From JAVJUS01 sp040220455 (GTDB lineage Bacteria > Pseudomonadota > Alphaproteobacteria > DSM-16000 > Inquilinaceae), in the NCBI GenBank assembly GCA_040220455.1, contig JAVJUS010000094.1:124001-188000 (forward strand): DNA of 64,000 bases, given 5' to 3'. The notes beneath the pieces are model-generated. The model saw only the letters and a list, made by a program, of their open reading frames with translations, was not told the origin of the DNA and made no database searches. Positions within the stretch are counted from its first letter, which is position 1, and each line of letters opens with the position of its first letter. A program made the position numbers and the translations under genes. This document shows, in pieces, positions 39,822 to 48,875 of this stretch.

Positions 39822-40762
39822 GCCGTCGGGCCGTCGCGTCGGCCGCCCGTGACGGTCGCCAGCGCGCCCAGCGCCAACGCGCCGGTCAGCGCGACCGCGT
39901 GGACGGCGAGCGCGCCCAGCGCCGCGGTCGCCAGCGGCATGCCGGCGATCGCCATCACCGCGACCCAGGCCGCCTGGGCCGGGCCGAGGCCGGCGACGCC
40001 GTTGAGCGGCAGGGCGAAGGCGAGGTTGCCCGCCGCCGCCGCCATCATGGCCCAGATCGGCTCCGTCGCCGGCACGACGGCGCTCGCCGCCAGCCAGGCC
40101 AGCAGGGCGAAGGCGAGCCAGATCGCCCAGCTCAGCACGACCGCGAGCAGCCTGTCGCCGATTCCGTCGAGCCGGCCGATACCCCGCGCCAGGCGCAGGA
40201 CGAGCCCGCCCAGGCGGGGCAGTCTGCCCAGCACCGGTGCCAGGCGCCGGCCCAGCGCGACCAGGGCGAATGGCGCGGCGAGCGCCAAGCCGCCGCCCAG
40301 CCACAGCAGCGCCCCCTGCGCCGGCACGCCGGTCGCGGGCAGCAGCAGGGCACCGGTTACCGCCAGGATCGCCGCGATGACGCACAGGTCGAGCACGCGC
40401 GCGGTCAGCAGGACGCCCGCCCCGTCGACCAGGTCCGCGCCCAGCGACCGGCGCGCCAGCACCGGGAAGCTCAGCTCCCCCAGCCGGAACGGCAGCAGGA
40501 AGTTGAGCGCGGAGAGCTGGGCGGTGACGCGGATCAGCTTGACGCCCGGCAGGCGCGGCCGGCCGTCGAGCAACAGGCCGAAGCGCCAGGCGCGCAGCCC
40601 CAGAATCACGGCGACCAGTGCGAAGGCGCCGGCGAGCCGGACCCGGTCGGCGCTCGCCAGGGCCGGCCCCGCCGCCTCGAACACGCCGCGATGGACGAGC
40701 CAGGCGAGGGCGCCGGCGGTGATCGCGACCGAGACGGTCAGGGAAGCGACGGTGCGGCGCAT
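39785..40762 (-). CDS. Flippase-like integral membrane protein (UPF0104/YbhN type)
   Basis: Protein of 325 residues with about eight membrane segments and the AglD/UPF0104 pattern: LRAWRFGLLL near 62, then QLSALNFLLPFRLGELSFPVLARR in part (82-105) and the FALPLNGVAGLGPAQAAWVA segment near 260. Relatives include the membrane domain of lysylphosphatidylglycerol synthase and proteins proposed to move lipid-linked sugars. It starts 6 bases after the GT2 gene stops, so the two are coupled and probably serve the same glycolipid. Confidence 0.85.
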   Translation of the reverse strand: MRRTVASLTVSVAITAGALAWLVHRGVFEAAGPALASADRVRLAGAFALVAVILGLRAWRFGLLLDGRPRLPGVKLIRVTAQLSALNFLLPFRLGELSFPVLARRSLGADLVDGAGVLLTARVLDLCVIAAILAVTGALLLPATGVPAQGALLWLGGGLALAAPFALVALGRRLAPVLGRLPRLGGLVLRLARGIGRLDGIGDRLLAVVLSWAIWLAFALLAWLAASAVVPATEPIWAMMAAAAGNLAFALPLNGVAGLGPAQAAWVAVMAIAGMPLATAALGALAVHAVALTGALALGALATVTGGRRDGPTAQDAGRPSISQP

Positions 40763-40768
40763 GGCGCC

Positions 40769-41812
40769 TCAGCCTTCTCCGTCGACGGCTTCGCGGACCA
40801 GGTCGCGATGGTCGATGCCCCGGGTGCGGCTGTTGATCAACTCCGCAAGCAGCCCGAACAGCAGCACCTGGACCCCGATGATCACCATCATCACGCCCAG
40901 GAGCAGCAGCGGCCGGTCGCCGATCTCCGCCCCGCCGAACAGCTTGAGCCCCGTCAGGTAGGTCAGGATCGCGCCGCCCGTACCCAGGAACAGCGTCCCG
41001 ATCCCGCCGAACAGGTGCCCCGGCCGGCGGGCGTAGCGGGTGATCATCAGGACGGTGAGCAGGTCCAGATAGCCGCGCAGGAACCGCGCCACGCCGTATT
41101 TCGAGCGCCCGAAGCGGCGGGCATGATGCTCGACCTCGATCTCCGCGACTCGGTAGCCGAGCGCGTGGGCGAGCACCGGTACGTAGCGGTGCAGCTCGCC
41201 ATAGAGCTCGACCGAGTTGAAGATCTCCCGACGGTAGGCCTTGAAGCCGCAGTTGAAGTCGTGCAGCGCCACCCCGGTCGCAACCCGCGTGGTCCAGTTG
41301 AAGAAGCGCGACGGCCAGGTCTTGGTCGGCGGGTCGCGGCGCTTGCGCTTCCAGCCCGAGACCAGGTCGTAGCCCTCCGCCAGCGTCTCGACGAAGCGCG
41401 GCAACTCGGCCGGGTCGTCCTGCAGGTCGGCGTCCATGGTGATGATGATGTCGCCGGTCGCCGCGGCGATGCCGATCATCAGCGCCGTCGCCTTGCCGAA
41501 GTTACGCCGCAGCCGGATGGCGTGGACGGCCGGCACCTCGCGGGCGAGGCGTGCCATGGTCGCCCAGGTCTCGTCGCTGCTGCCGTCGTCGATCAGGATG
41601 ATGTCGTCGATCAGGAGGTCGTGGTTCGCCGCCGCCGCCTCGATCCGGGCGACGAGAGTCGGCAGCGATTCGGCCTCGTCCTTGGCCGGGACGATCACGC
41701 TGATCCGCTCCCGCCGCCGGGCCTCCGGCGCACGGGCGGCACCGCCGGCCTCGCGGACGGTGTCCGACGGGATGCTGCCGCCCGTGGAGGTCGGTCGCGG
41801 CATCGCGGTCAT
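40769..41812 (-). CDS. GT2-family polyprenyl-phosphate glycosyltransferase
   Basis: Transfers a sugar from a nucleotide donor to polyprenyl phosphate on the cytoplasmic face. The 347-residue protein has the GT-A domain with ISVIVPAKDEAESLP (37-51), DDGSSDET (75-82), DADLQDDPAELP (127-138) and RRNFGKATAL (102-111), and a C-terminal pair of membrane segments (about 262-285 and 300-325), the layout of DPM1/ArnC/GtrB-like enzymes. ATG at 41812 follows a strong GGAGGAGGCGGAG site. It lies between a GT39-type gene and the flippase-like gene. Confidence 0.9.
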   Translation of the reverse strand: MTAMPRPTSTGGSIPSDTVREAGGAARAPEARRRERISVIVPAKDEAESLPTLVARIEAAAANHDLLIDDIILIDDGSSDETWATMARLAREVPAVHAIRLRRNFGKATALMIGIAAATGDIIITMDADLQDDPAELPRFVETLAEGYDLVSGWKRKRRDPPTKTWPSRFFNWTTRVATGVALHDFNCGFKAYRREIFNSVELYGELHRYVPVLAHALGYRVAEIEVEHHARRFGRSKYGVARFLRGYLDLLTVLMITRYARRPGHLFGGIGTLFLGTGGAILTYLTGLKLFGGAEIGDRPLLLLGVMMVIIGVQVLLFGLLAELINSRTRGIDHRDLVREAVDGEG

Positions 41813-41903
41813 GGTCTCCGCCTCCTCCCGCGCACGGGGCCGCGCCGGATGCGCGATCCGATGGCCTGCCCGGGAACGTTCATGACTCTCGAGCCTCATC
41901 AAC

Positions 41904-43664
41904 CTACCCGGCCGGCGCGGCGGCGCCAAGTCGCACGGGGGACTCGTCGCCGGGACCGGCCTCCGGGCCGGGATCGAGGTGGTAGAGCCGGATCGACCGG
42001 CCGACCGTCGCAACGGGTTCCATCGCTCTGAGCCAGGCCAGGTCAGGGTCGGTCATCAGCCGGTGCAGGCTGACCGCGACCCAGCCGGCAGGGGGTCGGG
42101 TGCTGTCGAGCGGCGTGATCGGCGGCAGCCCGTGGCGCGCCGGATCGGCCGTACCGGTGTAGCCGAGGTTGACGCGGTCGACGCCGCGCGCCTCCAGCGC
42201 CGACGACAGGCGGTCCAGGTCCTGGCCCCAGTCCAGGTCGCTGTCGACGGTGATCGCCTCCGGCTGGCCGCCCGCCAGCGCGTTGAAATGGGCGAGGTAG
42301 TCGGGATGGGCGCGGGCGCCCTCGACGGCGTGGGCCGCCAGGAGGACGACGGCGAGCCCGATCGCCGCAGGCCGCGCGTGCCTGGCTCCGATCAGGGCCG
42401 CCGCGCCCGCGCCGGCGACGAGCGCAAGCAGGGGCAGCACCGGCAGGATGTGGCGCAGGCCGATATTGATGTCGCTGGGCAGGACCGCGAGGACGATCGC
42501 GCCGGCGGCGGCCAGCGGCATCGCCACGCTCCTGTCCCTGCTTCGCCTGACGCGGGCGACGGCGACGCCGGCGCCGATCGCGACGAGGCCGAGAAAGCCG
42601 AGCGGCAGCTTGACCGCCAGCATCACCGGGAAGAACCGCCAGTCGCCCTCGTCGTCGCCGGTCTCGCCCAGGAAATACGGCGCATGTCCCGCCCGGTTCT
42701 GGGCGGCGACATCCTTGATGCCGCGCCAATAGCTCCAGCCCGGGACGGGCAGCCAGGCGTCGGGCGAGACGACCGGCCCATCGGCGAGCCAGGCGCGCGG
42801 GTCGGCGCTCGCCGGCGGGGCGATCGGGGTCACGGAGAAGCCGTAGGTCGCCCAGACGACGCCGAGGGCGAGGGCCAACGCGGCCGGCAGCGCGGCCAGC
42901 CGCCGGGGCGCGACCGGCAGGCCGCCCAGGGCGACGGCGCGCACGGCCAGGATCGCGAGCCCGGCCACCGGCAGGAAGACGAGCGCGGAGTACTTCGCCG
43001 CCAGGGCCAGGCCGCCGGCGATCCCGAGCCAGGCCGTTCGGCCGGCGCCCGGGCGCTCCAGCCAGTCCAGGAAGGCGAGCAGGGCGAGCGGGATCGTCGC
43101 CATCGCCGCCGCGTCCGTGGTCGCCAGACCGGCATGGGCGAGCACGGGCGGCAGGCTCGAGACGAGACCCGTCGCGACGACGGCCGCCGTCGGGCCGATC
43201 CGGCGCCAGCCCCAGGCGGCGACCGTCGCGCAGACCACCAGGTAGAACACCAGCGTGCCGGCGCGCGCGAGGCTCAGCCGCCGGTGGTAGTCGCCGGCCC
43301 CGGCGTCGTAGAGCGTGGCGTTGCCGATGGCGCGCTTGAGGTCGGGCGTGTCCGGCGGCAGGTCCGGCGCCTCGATCCCGGCGAGCCGCGGGCCCAGGCC
43401 GATCGCGATCGGCGCCAGCGGCGGATGGTGCGGGAACGGATAGGCGCCGGTCTCGTGCCAGACCATCGCGCGGGAGACGTGATAGGTCTCGTCGGTCGTG
43501 TGGGAGAAGACCGGCCAGGTGGCCGCGATCCGCAGGCCGCCCACCGCGATCAGCACGAGGATCGCCGCCAGGGCAGCCGCTTGCCGGCTCGCGATCGCCG
43601 GGCGCGGCCGGGAGAGGGCGAGGGTCATGGTCGCCGGCGCCGGTTGCGGAGTCGCCGCCGCCAT
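41904..43664 (-). CDS. GT39/ArnT-like membrane glycosyltransferase A
   Basis: Integral membrane protein of 586 residues with about twelve hydrophobic segments. The first periplasmic loop has the acidic DE pair in SHTTDETYHVSRAMVW (about 54-69), typical of GT-C enzymes that use polyprenyl-phosphate sugars, followed by HHPPLAPIAIG. A C-terminal periplasmic part contains DSDLDWGQDLDRL (about 500), a motif of this group. It presumably transfers the sugar that the GT2 partner loads on lipid. Acceptor (lipid A, protein or polysaccharide) unknown. Confidence 0.82.
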   Translation of the reverse strand: MAAATPQPAPATMTLALSRPRPAIASRQAAALAAILVLIAVGGLRIAATWPVFSHTTDETYHVSRAMVWHETGAYPFPHHPPLAPIAIGLGPRLAGIEAPDLPPDTPDLKRAIGNATLYDAGAGDYHRRLSLARAGTLVFYLVVCATVAAWGWRRIGPTAAVVATGLVSSLPPVLAHAGLATTDAAAMATIPLALLAFLDWLERPGAGRTAWLGIAGGLALAAKYSALVFLPVAGLAILAVRAVALGGLPVAPRRLAALPAALALALGVVWATYGFSVTPIAPPASADPRAWLADGPVVSPDAWLPVPGWSYWRGIKDVAAQNRAGHAPYFLGETGDDEGDWRFFPVMLAVKLPLGFLGLVAIGAGVAVARVRRSRDRSVAMPLAAAGAIVLAVLPSDINIGLRHILPVLPLLALVAGAGAAALIGARHARPAAIGLAVVLLAAHAVEGARAHPDYLAHFNALAGGQPEAITVDSDLDWGQDLDRLSSALEARGVDRVNLGYTGTADPARHGLPPITPLDSTRPPAGWVAVSLHRLMTDPDLAWLRAMEPVATVGRSIRLYHLDPGPEAGPGDESPVRLGAAAPAG

Positions 43665-43812
43665 GCGTCCCGGAAAGCCCGGCGCGAGGCGACGATGCGG
43701 CCACCTTAGGAGGACAGGGTGCTCTCCGGCGACGACCCGTTGGCGTTAACCTGCGATCCTTCGGCGTTCCCCGACGGGTACGCGAATCGGGTAGGTGTCC
43801 CCGCGGGACCGG

Positions 43813-45432
43813 TCAGCGGCAGGTGCCGGCGCCATCGGGATAGAGCGCCCAGCCCATGCGGTAGGCGCGCGCCGACCGCCGCATCGGCGCCTCCGCGATC
43901 CCGATCGCCGCCGGCTCGGCCCCGGGAGCGTCGAAGCGCTCCGCCACTGCGCGAGCGAGCTTGTCGGGCGGCGGCATCGGCGCGGGCGTCGCCTCGGGCG
44001 CGCCGTCGCGGCCGTCGGAGACCTTCCAGGCGAGCAGGCACTGCCCGGACCCGCCGGCGGCCCTCGGGGGCGGGAAGACCGACGGTGGATAGTCGATCTC
44101 CACGACCCGGGAGTCCGGAAATTCCGCGCGCAGGTTGCCGCCGATATGGAAGTCGTCGACGGCGATCGTGCCGCCCGTGAAACCCGCCTCGCGCACCTGG
44201 TCGGCAAGGGCCGGGAAGGGGACCATCGTCCGGCACGATCCGCAGTGATCGGCGCCGAGCTCCCAGGTCACGATCCGCGCGGCGAAGGCGATGGCGACGA
44301 GCCCGGCGACGAAGACGCCGAACAGGCTCCGCGACCACGCCGCCGGCCGCCCGCGCTCGGCAAGCGTGAAGAGGGCGAGCGGCAGGACCATCAGCGCCGG
44401 CTGCATCCACCGCTCCTCGAACTCCGTCGCGCCGAGGACCGGGACGAGCAGCCAGTGGAGCGCGACCGTCACCGCCATGGTCGCCCAGAGCAGGTCGGCG
44501 CGCAGTCGGGCGTCCGGGCCGCCGCCGGACGACCCGGAGGCTCCGGCCGGCGCGCGCAGGGCGCGCCACAGGGCGGGGCCGAAGGCGACGGCGAAGAGGA
44601 CGAGGAAGGGCTGCGGATAGGCGATCAGGGCGACGGCGAGCGTGACGCTGCCATCGGTGAGCGTGGCGAGGAAGCCGGCCTCGCCGCCGCTGCCCAGCAC
44701 CGAGTCGACGACGCCCTCCGCCTCGGGCCGCTCGACGAGGACCCAGATCGCCGAGGGCAGGGCCACCGCCAGCATCACGGCGACGGCGACGAGGAAGCGC
44801 GGCGTCAGGATCAGGGACCGGTAGCGCGGCATGAGAAGCGCGGCGATCGGCAGGCCGGCGCCGAGCAGCGCGAAATTCCACTTCGACAGGAGGGCGAGCC
44901 CGAAGGCGGCGCCGACCAGCGCGTAGGTCGCCGTCGTCGGCCGCTCGACCGCCCGGGCCGCAGCCCACCACACGACCGCGATCAGGGCCGAGAGCGCGGT
45001 CGTGTGGGTCAGGTCGTGATGGGCGAAATAGGCGAAGACGTAGACCGTCGCGAAGGCGTAGAGCGCCAGCGCCGCGTCGCGCGGGTCGTCGATCACCCGC
45101 CGCGCAACGCCGTAGACGGCGGCGTAGCACAAGGCGAGCAGCGCATAGCGCACGACCCCGGCGGCCGCGACGCCGGGGCCGAGCAGCTCGACCGCCCCGG
45201 TCAGCAGCCAGGTGAACAGTGGCGGCTGCTCGAACCGGTAGCTCCACTGGAGCTTCTGGGCGAAGAGGATCTGCTCGGCGTCGTCGATCCCCAGGACCGC
45301 GCCCTGGCTCAGGCGCAGCAGGAAATGCGCGAGCAGGTAGCCGCCGACCAGCGCGGCCACCCAGCCCGGCCGCGCCCACCAGGGCGGCCGGGCGGTCGCG
45401 ATCGCGTCGGCGCTTGGCGCGGCGGAGGGCAT
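43813..45432 (-). CDS. GT39/ArnT-like membrane glycosyltransferase B
   Basis: Integral membrane protein of 539 residues. After the first membrane segment it has LGIDDAEQILFAQ with the expected acidic pair, then YRFEQPPLFTWL, which matches the PPL motif after the first loop of GT39-type enzymes. Around ten membrane segments follow, then a periplasmic C-terminal domain of about 130 residues with a CGSC motif (near 390). It starts 36 bases after parE stops and precedes its paralogue by about 150 bases, so it may be cotranscribed with parE. Confidence 0.82.
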   Translation of the reverse strand: MPSAAPSADAIATARPPWWARPGWVAALVGGYLLAHFLLRLSQGAVLGIDDAEQILFAQKLQWSYRFEQPPLFTWLLTGAVELLGPGVAAAGVVRYALLALCYAAVYGVARRVIDDPRDAALALYAFATVYVFAYFAHHDLTHTTALSALIAVVWWAAARAVERPTTATYALVGAAFGLALLSKWNFALLGAGLPIAALLMPRYRSLILTPRFLVAVAVMLAVALPSAIWVLVERPEAEGVVDSVLGSGGEAGFLATLTDGSVTLAVALIAYPQPFLVLFAVAFGPALWRALRAPAGASGSSGGGPDARLRADLLWATMAVTVALHWLLVPVLGATEFEERWMQPALMVLPLALFTLAERGRPAAWSRSLFGVFVAGLVAIAFAARIVTWELGADHCGSCRTMVPFPALADQVREAGFTGGTIAVDDFHIGGNLRAEFPDSRVVEIDYPPSVFPPPRAAGGSGQCLLAWKVSDGRDGAPEATPAPMPPPDKLARAVAERFDAPGAEPAAIGIAEAPMRRSARAYRMGWALYPDGAGTCR

Positions 45433-45468
45433 GGGGCCTCGATCCGTGTTCGACGGCGCGGCGGTGGC

Positions 45469-47553
45469 TCAGACGTCCAGCGCCTCGACCTCCGGCGCGT
45501 GGGCCTGGATGAAGGACAGCCGGTGCTCCGGCTTGCGGCCCATGAGGCGGTCGACCAGCCCCGTGGCGTCCTCGATGTCGGTCAGCGTGACGCGCAGCAG
45601 CATGCGCTTGGCCGGGTCCATGGTGGTGTCCCTGAGCTGGGCGGAGGGCATCTCGCCCAGCCCCTTGAAGCGCGCCGTCTCGACCTTCGACTTGCCCTTG
45701 AAGGTGGTGCGCAGCAACTCCTCGCGATGGCCGTCGTCGCGGGCGTAGACCACTGTCGCGCCATGCTGCAGGCGATAGAGCGGCGGCTGGGCCAGGTAGA
45801 GGTGCCCCGTCTCGATCAGGCCGCGCATTTCCCGATAGAAGAAGGTCATCAGCAGCGAGGCGATATGCGCGCCGTCCACGTCGGCGTCGGTCATGATGAT
45901 CACGCGCTCGTAGCGCAGCTTCGATTCGTCGAAGCGGTCGCGGGTACCGCAGCCCAGGGCCTGGGTCAGGTCCGCGATTTCCTGGTTCCCCGCGAGCTTG
46001 TCCGCCGAGGCCGAGGCGACGTTGAGGATCTTGCCGCGCAGGGGCAGGACCGCCTGGGTTTCCCGCTTGCGCGCCGCCTTGGCCGAGCCGCCGGCGGAAT
46101 CGCCCTCGACCAGGAAGATCTCCGTGTCCTCCTGCCCGGCGCGGCTGCAATCGGCCAGCTTGCCCGGCAGGCGCACCTTGCGCGTCGCCGTCTTGCGCGC
46201 GACCTCCTTGGCCTGCTTGCGCCGCGCGCGCTCCTCCGCGCGCTCGATCAGCCGGTCGAGCAGCGCGTTCGCCGCCGCCGGGTCGCCCGACAGCCAGTGG
46301 TCGAAGCGGTCCTTGATCGCCGATTCGACGAGCTTGGCCGCCTCCGGCGAGGACAGCCGCTCCTTGGTCTGGCCCTGGAACTGCGGGTCGCGCACGAAGA
46401 CCGACAGCATGACGGCGGCGCCGCCGAGCACGTCGTCGGCGGTCAGCGCCGCGGCCCGCTTGGCCATGCCCTGGAGCTCGGCGAAGGCGCGCAGGCTCTT
46501 GACCAGACCCGTGCGCAGCCCCTGCTCGTGGCTGCCGCCCTGGGGCGTCGGCACGGTGTTGCAGTAGGCGTGCGCGAAGCCCTCCTCGTCGACCGGCCAG
46601 GCGATCGCCCATTCCACCGCTCCGGGGCCGCTCGTCGCCTGGACGCGACCGGCGAAGGGCTGGGGCGTCAGCATCTCCCGGTCCTCGAGCGCGGTGGCGA
46701 GATAGTCGCCCAGCCCGCCGGGGAAGTGCAGCGTCGCCTGGGCCGGCGTCCGCGATCCCTCGGGCAGCAGGCTCTCGTCGCAGCTCCAGCGGATCTCGAC
46801 GCCGCGGAAGAGATAGGCCTTCGAGCGGGCCAGCGCGTAGAGCTTGTCCGGCTTGAGCCGGGCGTCGGCCCCGAAGATCGCCGGGTCGGGGTGGAAGGTG
46901 ACGGTCGTGCCGCGCCGGTTGGCGACGGCGCCCAGCGATTCGACACCGCCCTCCGGCACGCCGCAGGCATAGCGCTGGCGGTAGAGCTGGCGCTCGCGCG
47001 CGACCTCCACGACCAGGGAGTCGGCCAGCGCGTTGACCACCGACAGGCCGACGCCGTGCAGCCCGCCGGCCGTGTGATAGACCTTGTCGGAGAACTTGCC
47101 GCCCGAGTGCAGCGTGGTGAGGATCACCTGGAGCGTCGAGACGCCCGGGAATTTCGGATGCTCGCCGACCGGGATGCCGCGGCCGTTGTCGCGCACCGTC
47201 GCCGTGCCGTCGGCCGACAGCGACAGTTCGATCCGCGAGGCGTGGCCGGCGACCGCCTCGTCCATGGCGTTGTCGACCAGCTCGGCGACCAGGTGATGGC
47301 GCGCGCGCTCGTCGGTGCCGCCGATATACATGCCGGGGCGCCGGCGTACCGGCTCCAGCCCCTCCAGCACCTCGATATCATGCTCGGTATAGGCATCGCC
47401 GCCGGATGCCGGCGCCTCGGCCCGGCCGTTGCGGCCGGCGCCGGCCGAGCGCCCGGAGCCGGGCGCGGGCGCACGGGCGCCGGGCGCCGGGGCCGGCGCG
47501 GATTTCGGCCGGCGCGGCGGCTCGGACGGGGCGCTGTCGAACAGATCGTTCAT
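45469..47553 (-). CDS. parE: DNA topoisomerase IV subunit B
   Basis: ATPase subunit of topoisomerase IV, which decatenates daughter chromosomes. The 694-residue protein has the GHKL ATPase motifs (ELVDNAMDEAVAG, DNGRGIPVGEH, HTAGGLHGVGLSVVNAL), the TOPRIM EGDSAGGSA (about 483-491) and IMTDADVDGAHI, and it lacks the long insert of gram-negative GyrB, so ParE is preferred. An N-terminal Pro/Ala-rich extension of about 50 residues precedes the conserved YTEHDIEVLEGLEPVRRRPGM-type start (in part). parC is not in the window. Confidence 0.92.
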   Translation of the reverse strand: MNDLFDSAPSEPPRRPKSAPAPAPGARAPAPGSGRSAGAGRNGRAEAPASGGDAYTEHDIEVLEGLEPVRRRPGMYIGGTDERARHHLVAELVDNAMDEAVAGHASRIELSLSADGTATVRDNGRGIPVGEHPKFPGVSTLQVILTTLHSGGKFSDKVYHTAGGLHGVGLSVVNALADSLVVEVARERQLYRQRYACGVPEGGVESLGAVANRRGTTVTFHPDPAIFGADARLKPDKLYALARSKAYLFRGVEIRWSCDESLLPEGSRTPAQATLHFPGGLGDYLATALEDREMLTPQPFAGRVQATSGPGAVEWAIAWPVDEEGFAHAYCNTVPTPQGGSHEQGLRTGLVKSLRAFAELQGMAKRAAALTADDVLGGAAVMLSVFVRDPQFQGQTKERLSSPEAAKLVESAIKDRFDHWLSGDPAAANALLDRLIERAEERARRKQAKEVARKTATRKVRLPGKLADCSRAGQEDTEIFLVEGDSAGGSAKAARKRETQAVLPLRGKILNVASASADKLAGNQEIADLTQALGCGTRDRFDESKLRYERVIIMTDADVDGAHIASLLMTFFYREMRGLIETGHLYLAQPPLYRLQHGATVVYARDDGHREELLRTTFKGKSKVETARFKGLGEMPSAQLRDTTMDPAKRMLLRVTLTDIEDATGLVDRLMGRKPEHRLSFIQAHAPEVEALDV

Positions 47554-47687
47554 CGCCGGGCTTCCCGGATGTCTCGACTCGCCGGCAAGGGTATGCTGTA
47601 GAGGCGCCGGCGCAAACCACTACATATTGACCGGCACCTGGCGCCGTCCCGTCGGGACCCTCGGCGCCGGCCGGCGGAGGCGACGAC

Positions 47688-48176
47688 ATGGCCGAGGATC
47701 GCGACACCTATGCCGAGCGCACGGGCCAAACCGGCGCCGTGCCGACCGCGCCCACGCGTGGCGGCGATGCGGCGGCCGCGACGCTGCCCCAAGGCGAGCC
47801 CGCGCTCAAGACCATGGCGATGCCGGCCGACGCGAATCCGAACGGCGACATCTTCGGCGGCTGGCTGCTCTCCCAGATGGACCTGGCCGGCGGCGTCGTG
47901 GCCTACGACCTGGCGGAGGGCCGCGTCGCCACCGTCGCGATCGACGGCATGAGCTTCCTCGCGCCAGTCTATATCGGTGATCTGGTGACCTGCTACGCCA
48001 CGCCCGTCAAGCGCGGTCGCACTTCGATCCGGATCCGGGTGGAGACCTTCGTGCGGCGGCGGGCCAGTGCCGAGGTCGTCAAGGTGACCGATGGCATCTT
48101 CACCTATGTGGCGATCGACCCCGCCGGCCGGCCGCGCGCGCTGCCCGGCGCGCCGGAGCCGCCGGTCGATACCTGA
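47688..48176 (+). CDS. yciA: YciA-type acyl-CoA thioesterase
   Basis: Hotdog-fold thioesterase of 162 residues that hydrolyses acyl-CoAs. The central ANPNGDIFGGWLLSQMDLAG segment (about 49-68, with the catalytic Asp in the QMD turn region), IDGMSFLAPVYIGDLV and YATPVKRGRTSI are the family's signatures. About 35 N-terminal residues before LPQGEPALKTMAMPAD are low-complexity. A GGCGGAGGCGAC ribosome site precedes the ATG. The gene is divergent from parE and ends just before the small SOS-box gene, which faces it. Confidence 0.92.
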   Translation: MAEDRDTYAERTGQTGAVPTAPTRGGDAAAATLPQGEPALKTMAMPADANPNGDIFGGWLLSQMDLAGGVVAYDLAEGRVATVAIDGMSFLAPVYIGDLVTCYATPVKRGRTSIRIRVETFVRRRASAEVVKVTDGIFTYVAIDPAGRPRALPGAPEPPVDT

Positions 48177-48210
48177 GCCGCCGTGCCCCGGTCCGGGAGG
48201 GGCCGCGGGT

Positions 48211-48309
48211 TCAGAGCCCGAAGCCGTGGGCCAGGATGGCGACGGTCCACAGGACCCAGAACATGAGAGCCAGGGTCAGGCACTCCCGGAAAGCGGTCCA
48301 TGGCGACAT
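48211..48309 (-). CDS. 32-residue single-pass membrane protein under a LexA box (SidA-like candidate)
   Basis: Small ORF read by eye: ATG at 48309, TGA at 48211-48213, 32 codons. It has an AGGGAGAACGAC ribosome site directly before the ATG. The peptide starts MSPWTAFRECL, then has one hydrophobic segment of about 18-20 residues (roughly 11-29, rich in Leu, Trp and Ala) and a short GFGL end. An exact LexA site lies 33 bases upstream. Caulobacter SidA, a 29-residue SOS-induced inner-membrane division inhibitor, has the same size, topology and control. Sequence homology to SidA was not tested, so the functional link is inference. Confidence 0.7.
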   Translation of the reverse strand: MSPWTAFRECLTLALMFWVLWTVAILAHGFGL

Positions 48310-48342
48310 TGTCGTTCTCCCTATGTTCCGTGTCAAGGACTA

Positions 48343-48357
48343 GAACATAGCGCGAAC
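48343..48357 (-). promoter_or_regulatory. LexA (SOS) box, alphaproteobacterial type
   Basis: On the minus strand the sequence is GTTCGCGCTATGTTC, an exact GTTC-N7-GTTC, the established LexA site of alphaproteobacteria. It is 33 bases before the ATG of the 32-residue gene. The neighbouring CTATGTTC at 48321-48328 on the plus strand forms an 8-bp inverted repeat with GAACATAG at 48343-48350. Confidence 0.8.
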
Positions 48358-48485
48358 TTGGCGTCAAGCACCCGGGTGGCGGGCATCCCCGGTGCCTCCT
48401 CGCGTGGCCGTGACTTGCGCGCGGCGGCGCCGGGCCCGACGCTGCGACGGCATGGGACGGTTGCGCCGGAAGGGGGAGAGCCGCG

Positions 48486-48875
48486 ATGTCAGGAAAGACC
48501 GGGAGACTGGCGGTCGCCGCGGTGGCGATGGGACTGATCCTGCCGGCGACGGTCCCGGCGCGCGCCGGCGAGGCGGATGTCGTCGCCGCGGAGGCACGGG
48601 AATCGGCCGATGGCACGTGGCGGTTCACCGTCACGGTGCGCCATGCCGACGAGGGCTGGGATCACTACGCCGATCGCTGGGACGTGCTGGCGCCCGACGG
48701 CACCGTGCTCGGCGTGCGCGAGCTGCTGCACCCGCACGAGACCGAGCAGCCGTTCACCCGCAGCCTAGGCGGCGTCGCGATTCCGGACGATCTTCAGCGC
48801 GTGACGGTCCGTGCGCGGGACAGCGTCCACGGTTACGGCGGCGCCACGGTCGAGATCGTGCTTCCCGGGCGCTGA
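48486..48875 (+). CDS. Secreted protein of unknown function
   Basis: Protein of 129 residues with a clear signal peptide (LAVAAVAMGLILPATVPARA, about 8-27, cleavage after ARA-G). The mature domain of about 100 residues is predicted to be a beta-sandwich by its alternating pattern (WRFTVTVRHADEGWDHYADRW in part and GVRELLHPHETEQPF). The HPHETEQPFTRSL motif looks conserved and could bind a metal, but this is a guess. GGGGGAGAG precedes the start. Its last 111 bases overlap the convergent gene. Confidence 0.75.
   Translation: MSGKTGRLAVAAVAMGLILPATVPARAGEADVVAAEARESADGTWRFTVTVRHADEGWDHYADRWDVLAPDGTVLGVRELLHPHETEQPFTRSLGGVAIPDDLQRVTVRARDSVHGYGGATVEIVLPGR

Noticed and set aside
38843..42031. A 1062-codon open frame on the plus strand
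   Set aside because: It crosses five genes in other frames and shows only low-complexity Gln/Arg/Gly sequence.
43719..44180. GTG-started frame behind an AGGAGG on the plus strand
   Set aside because: The ribosome-site match is good, but after about 40 residues the frame is antisense to a GT39-type gene and turns into Arg/Pro-rich noise. Chance match is more likely.
43795..47601. A 1268-codon open frame on the plus strand
   Set aside because: It is antisense to a GT39-type gene and parE, both of which have clear family motifs.
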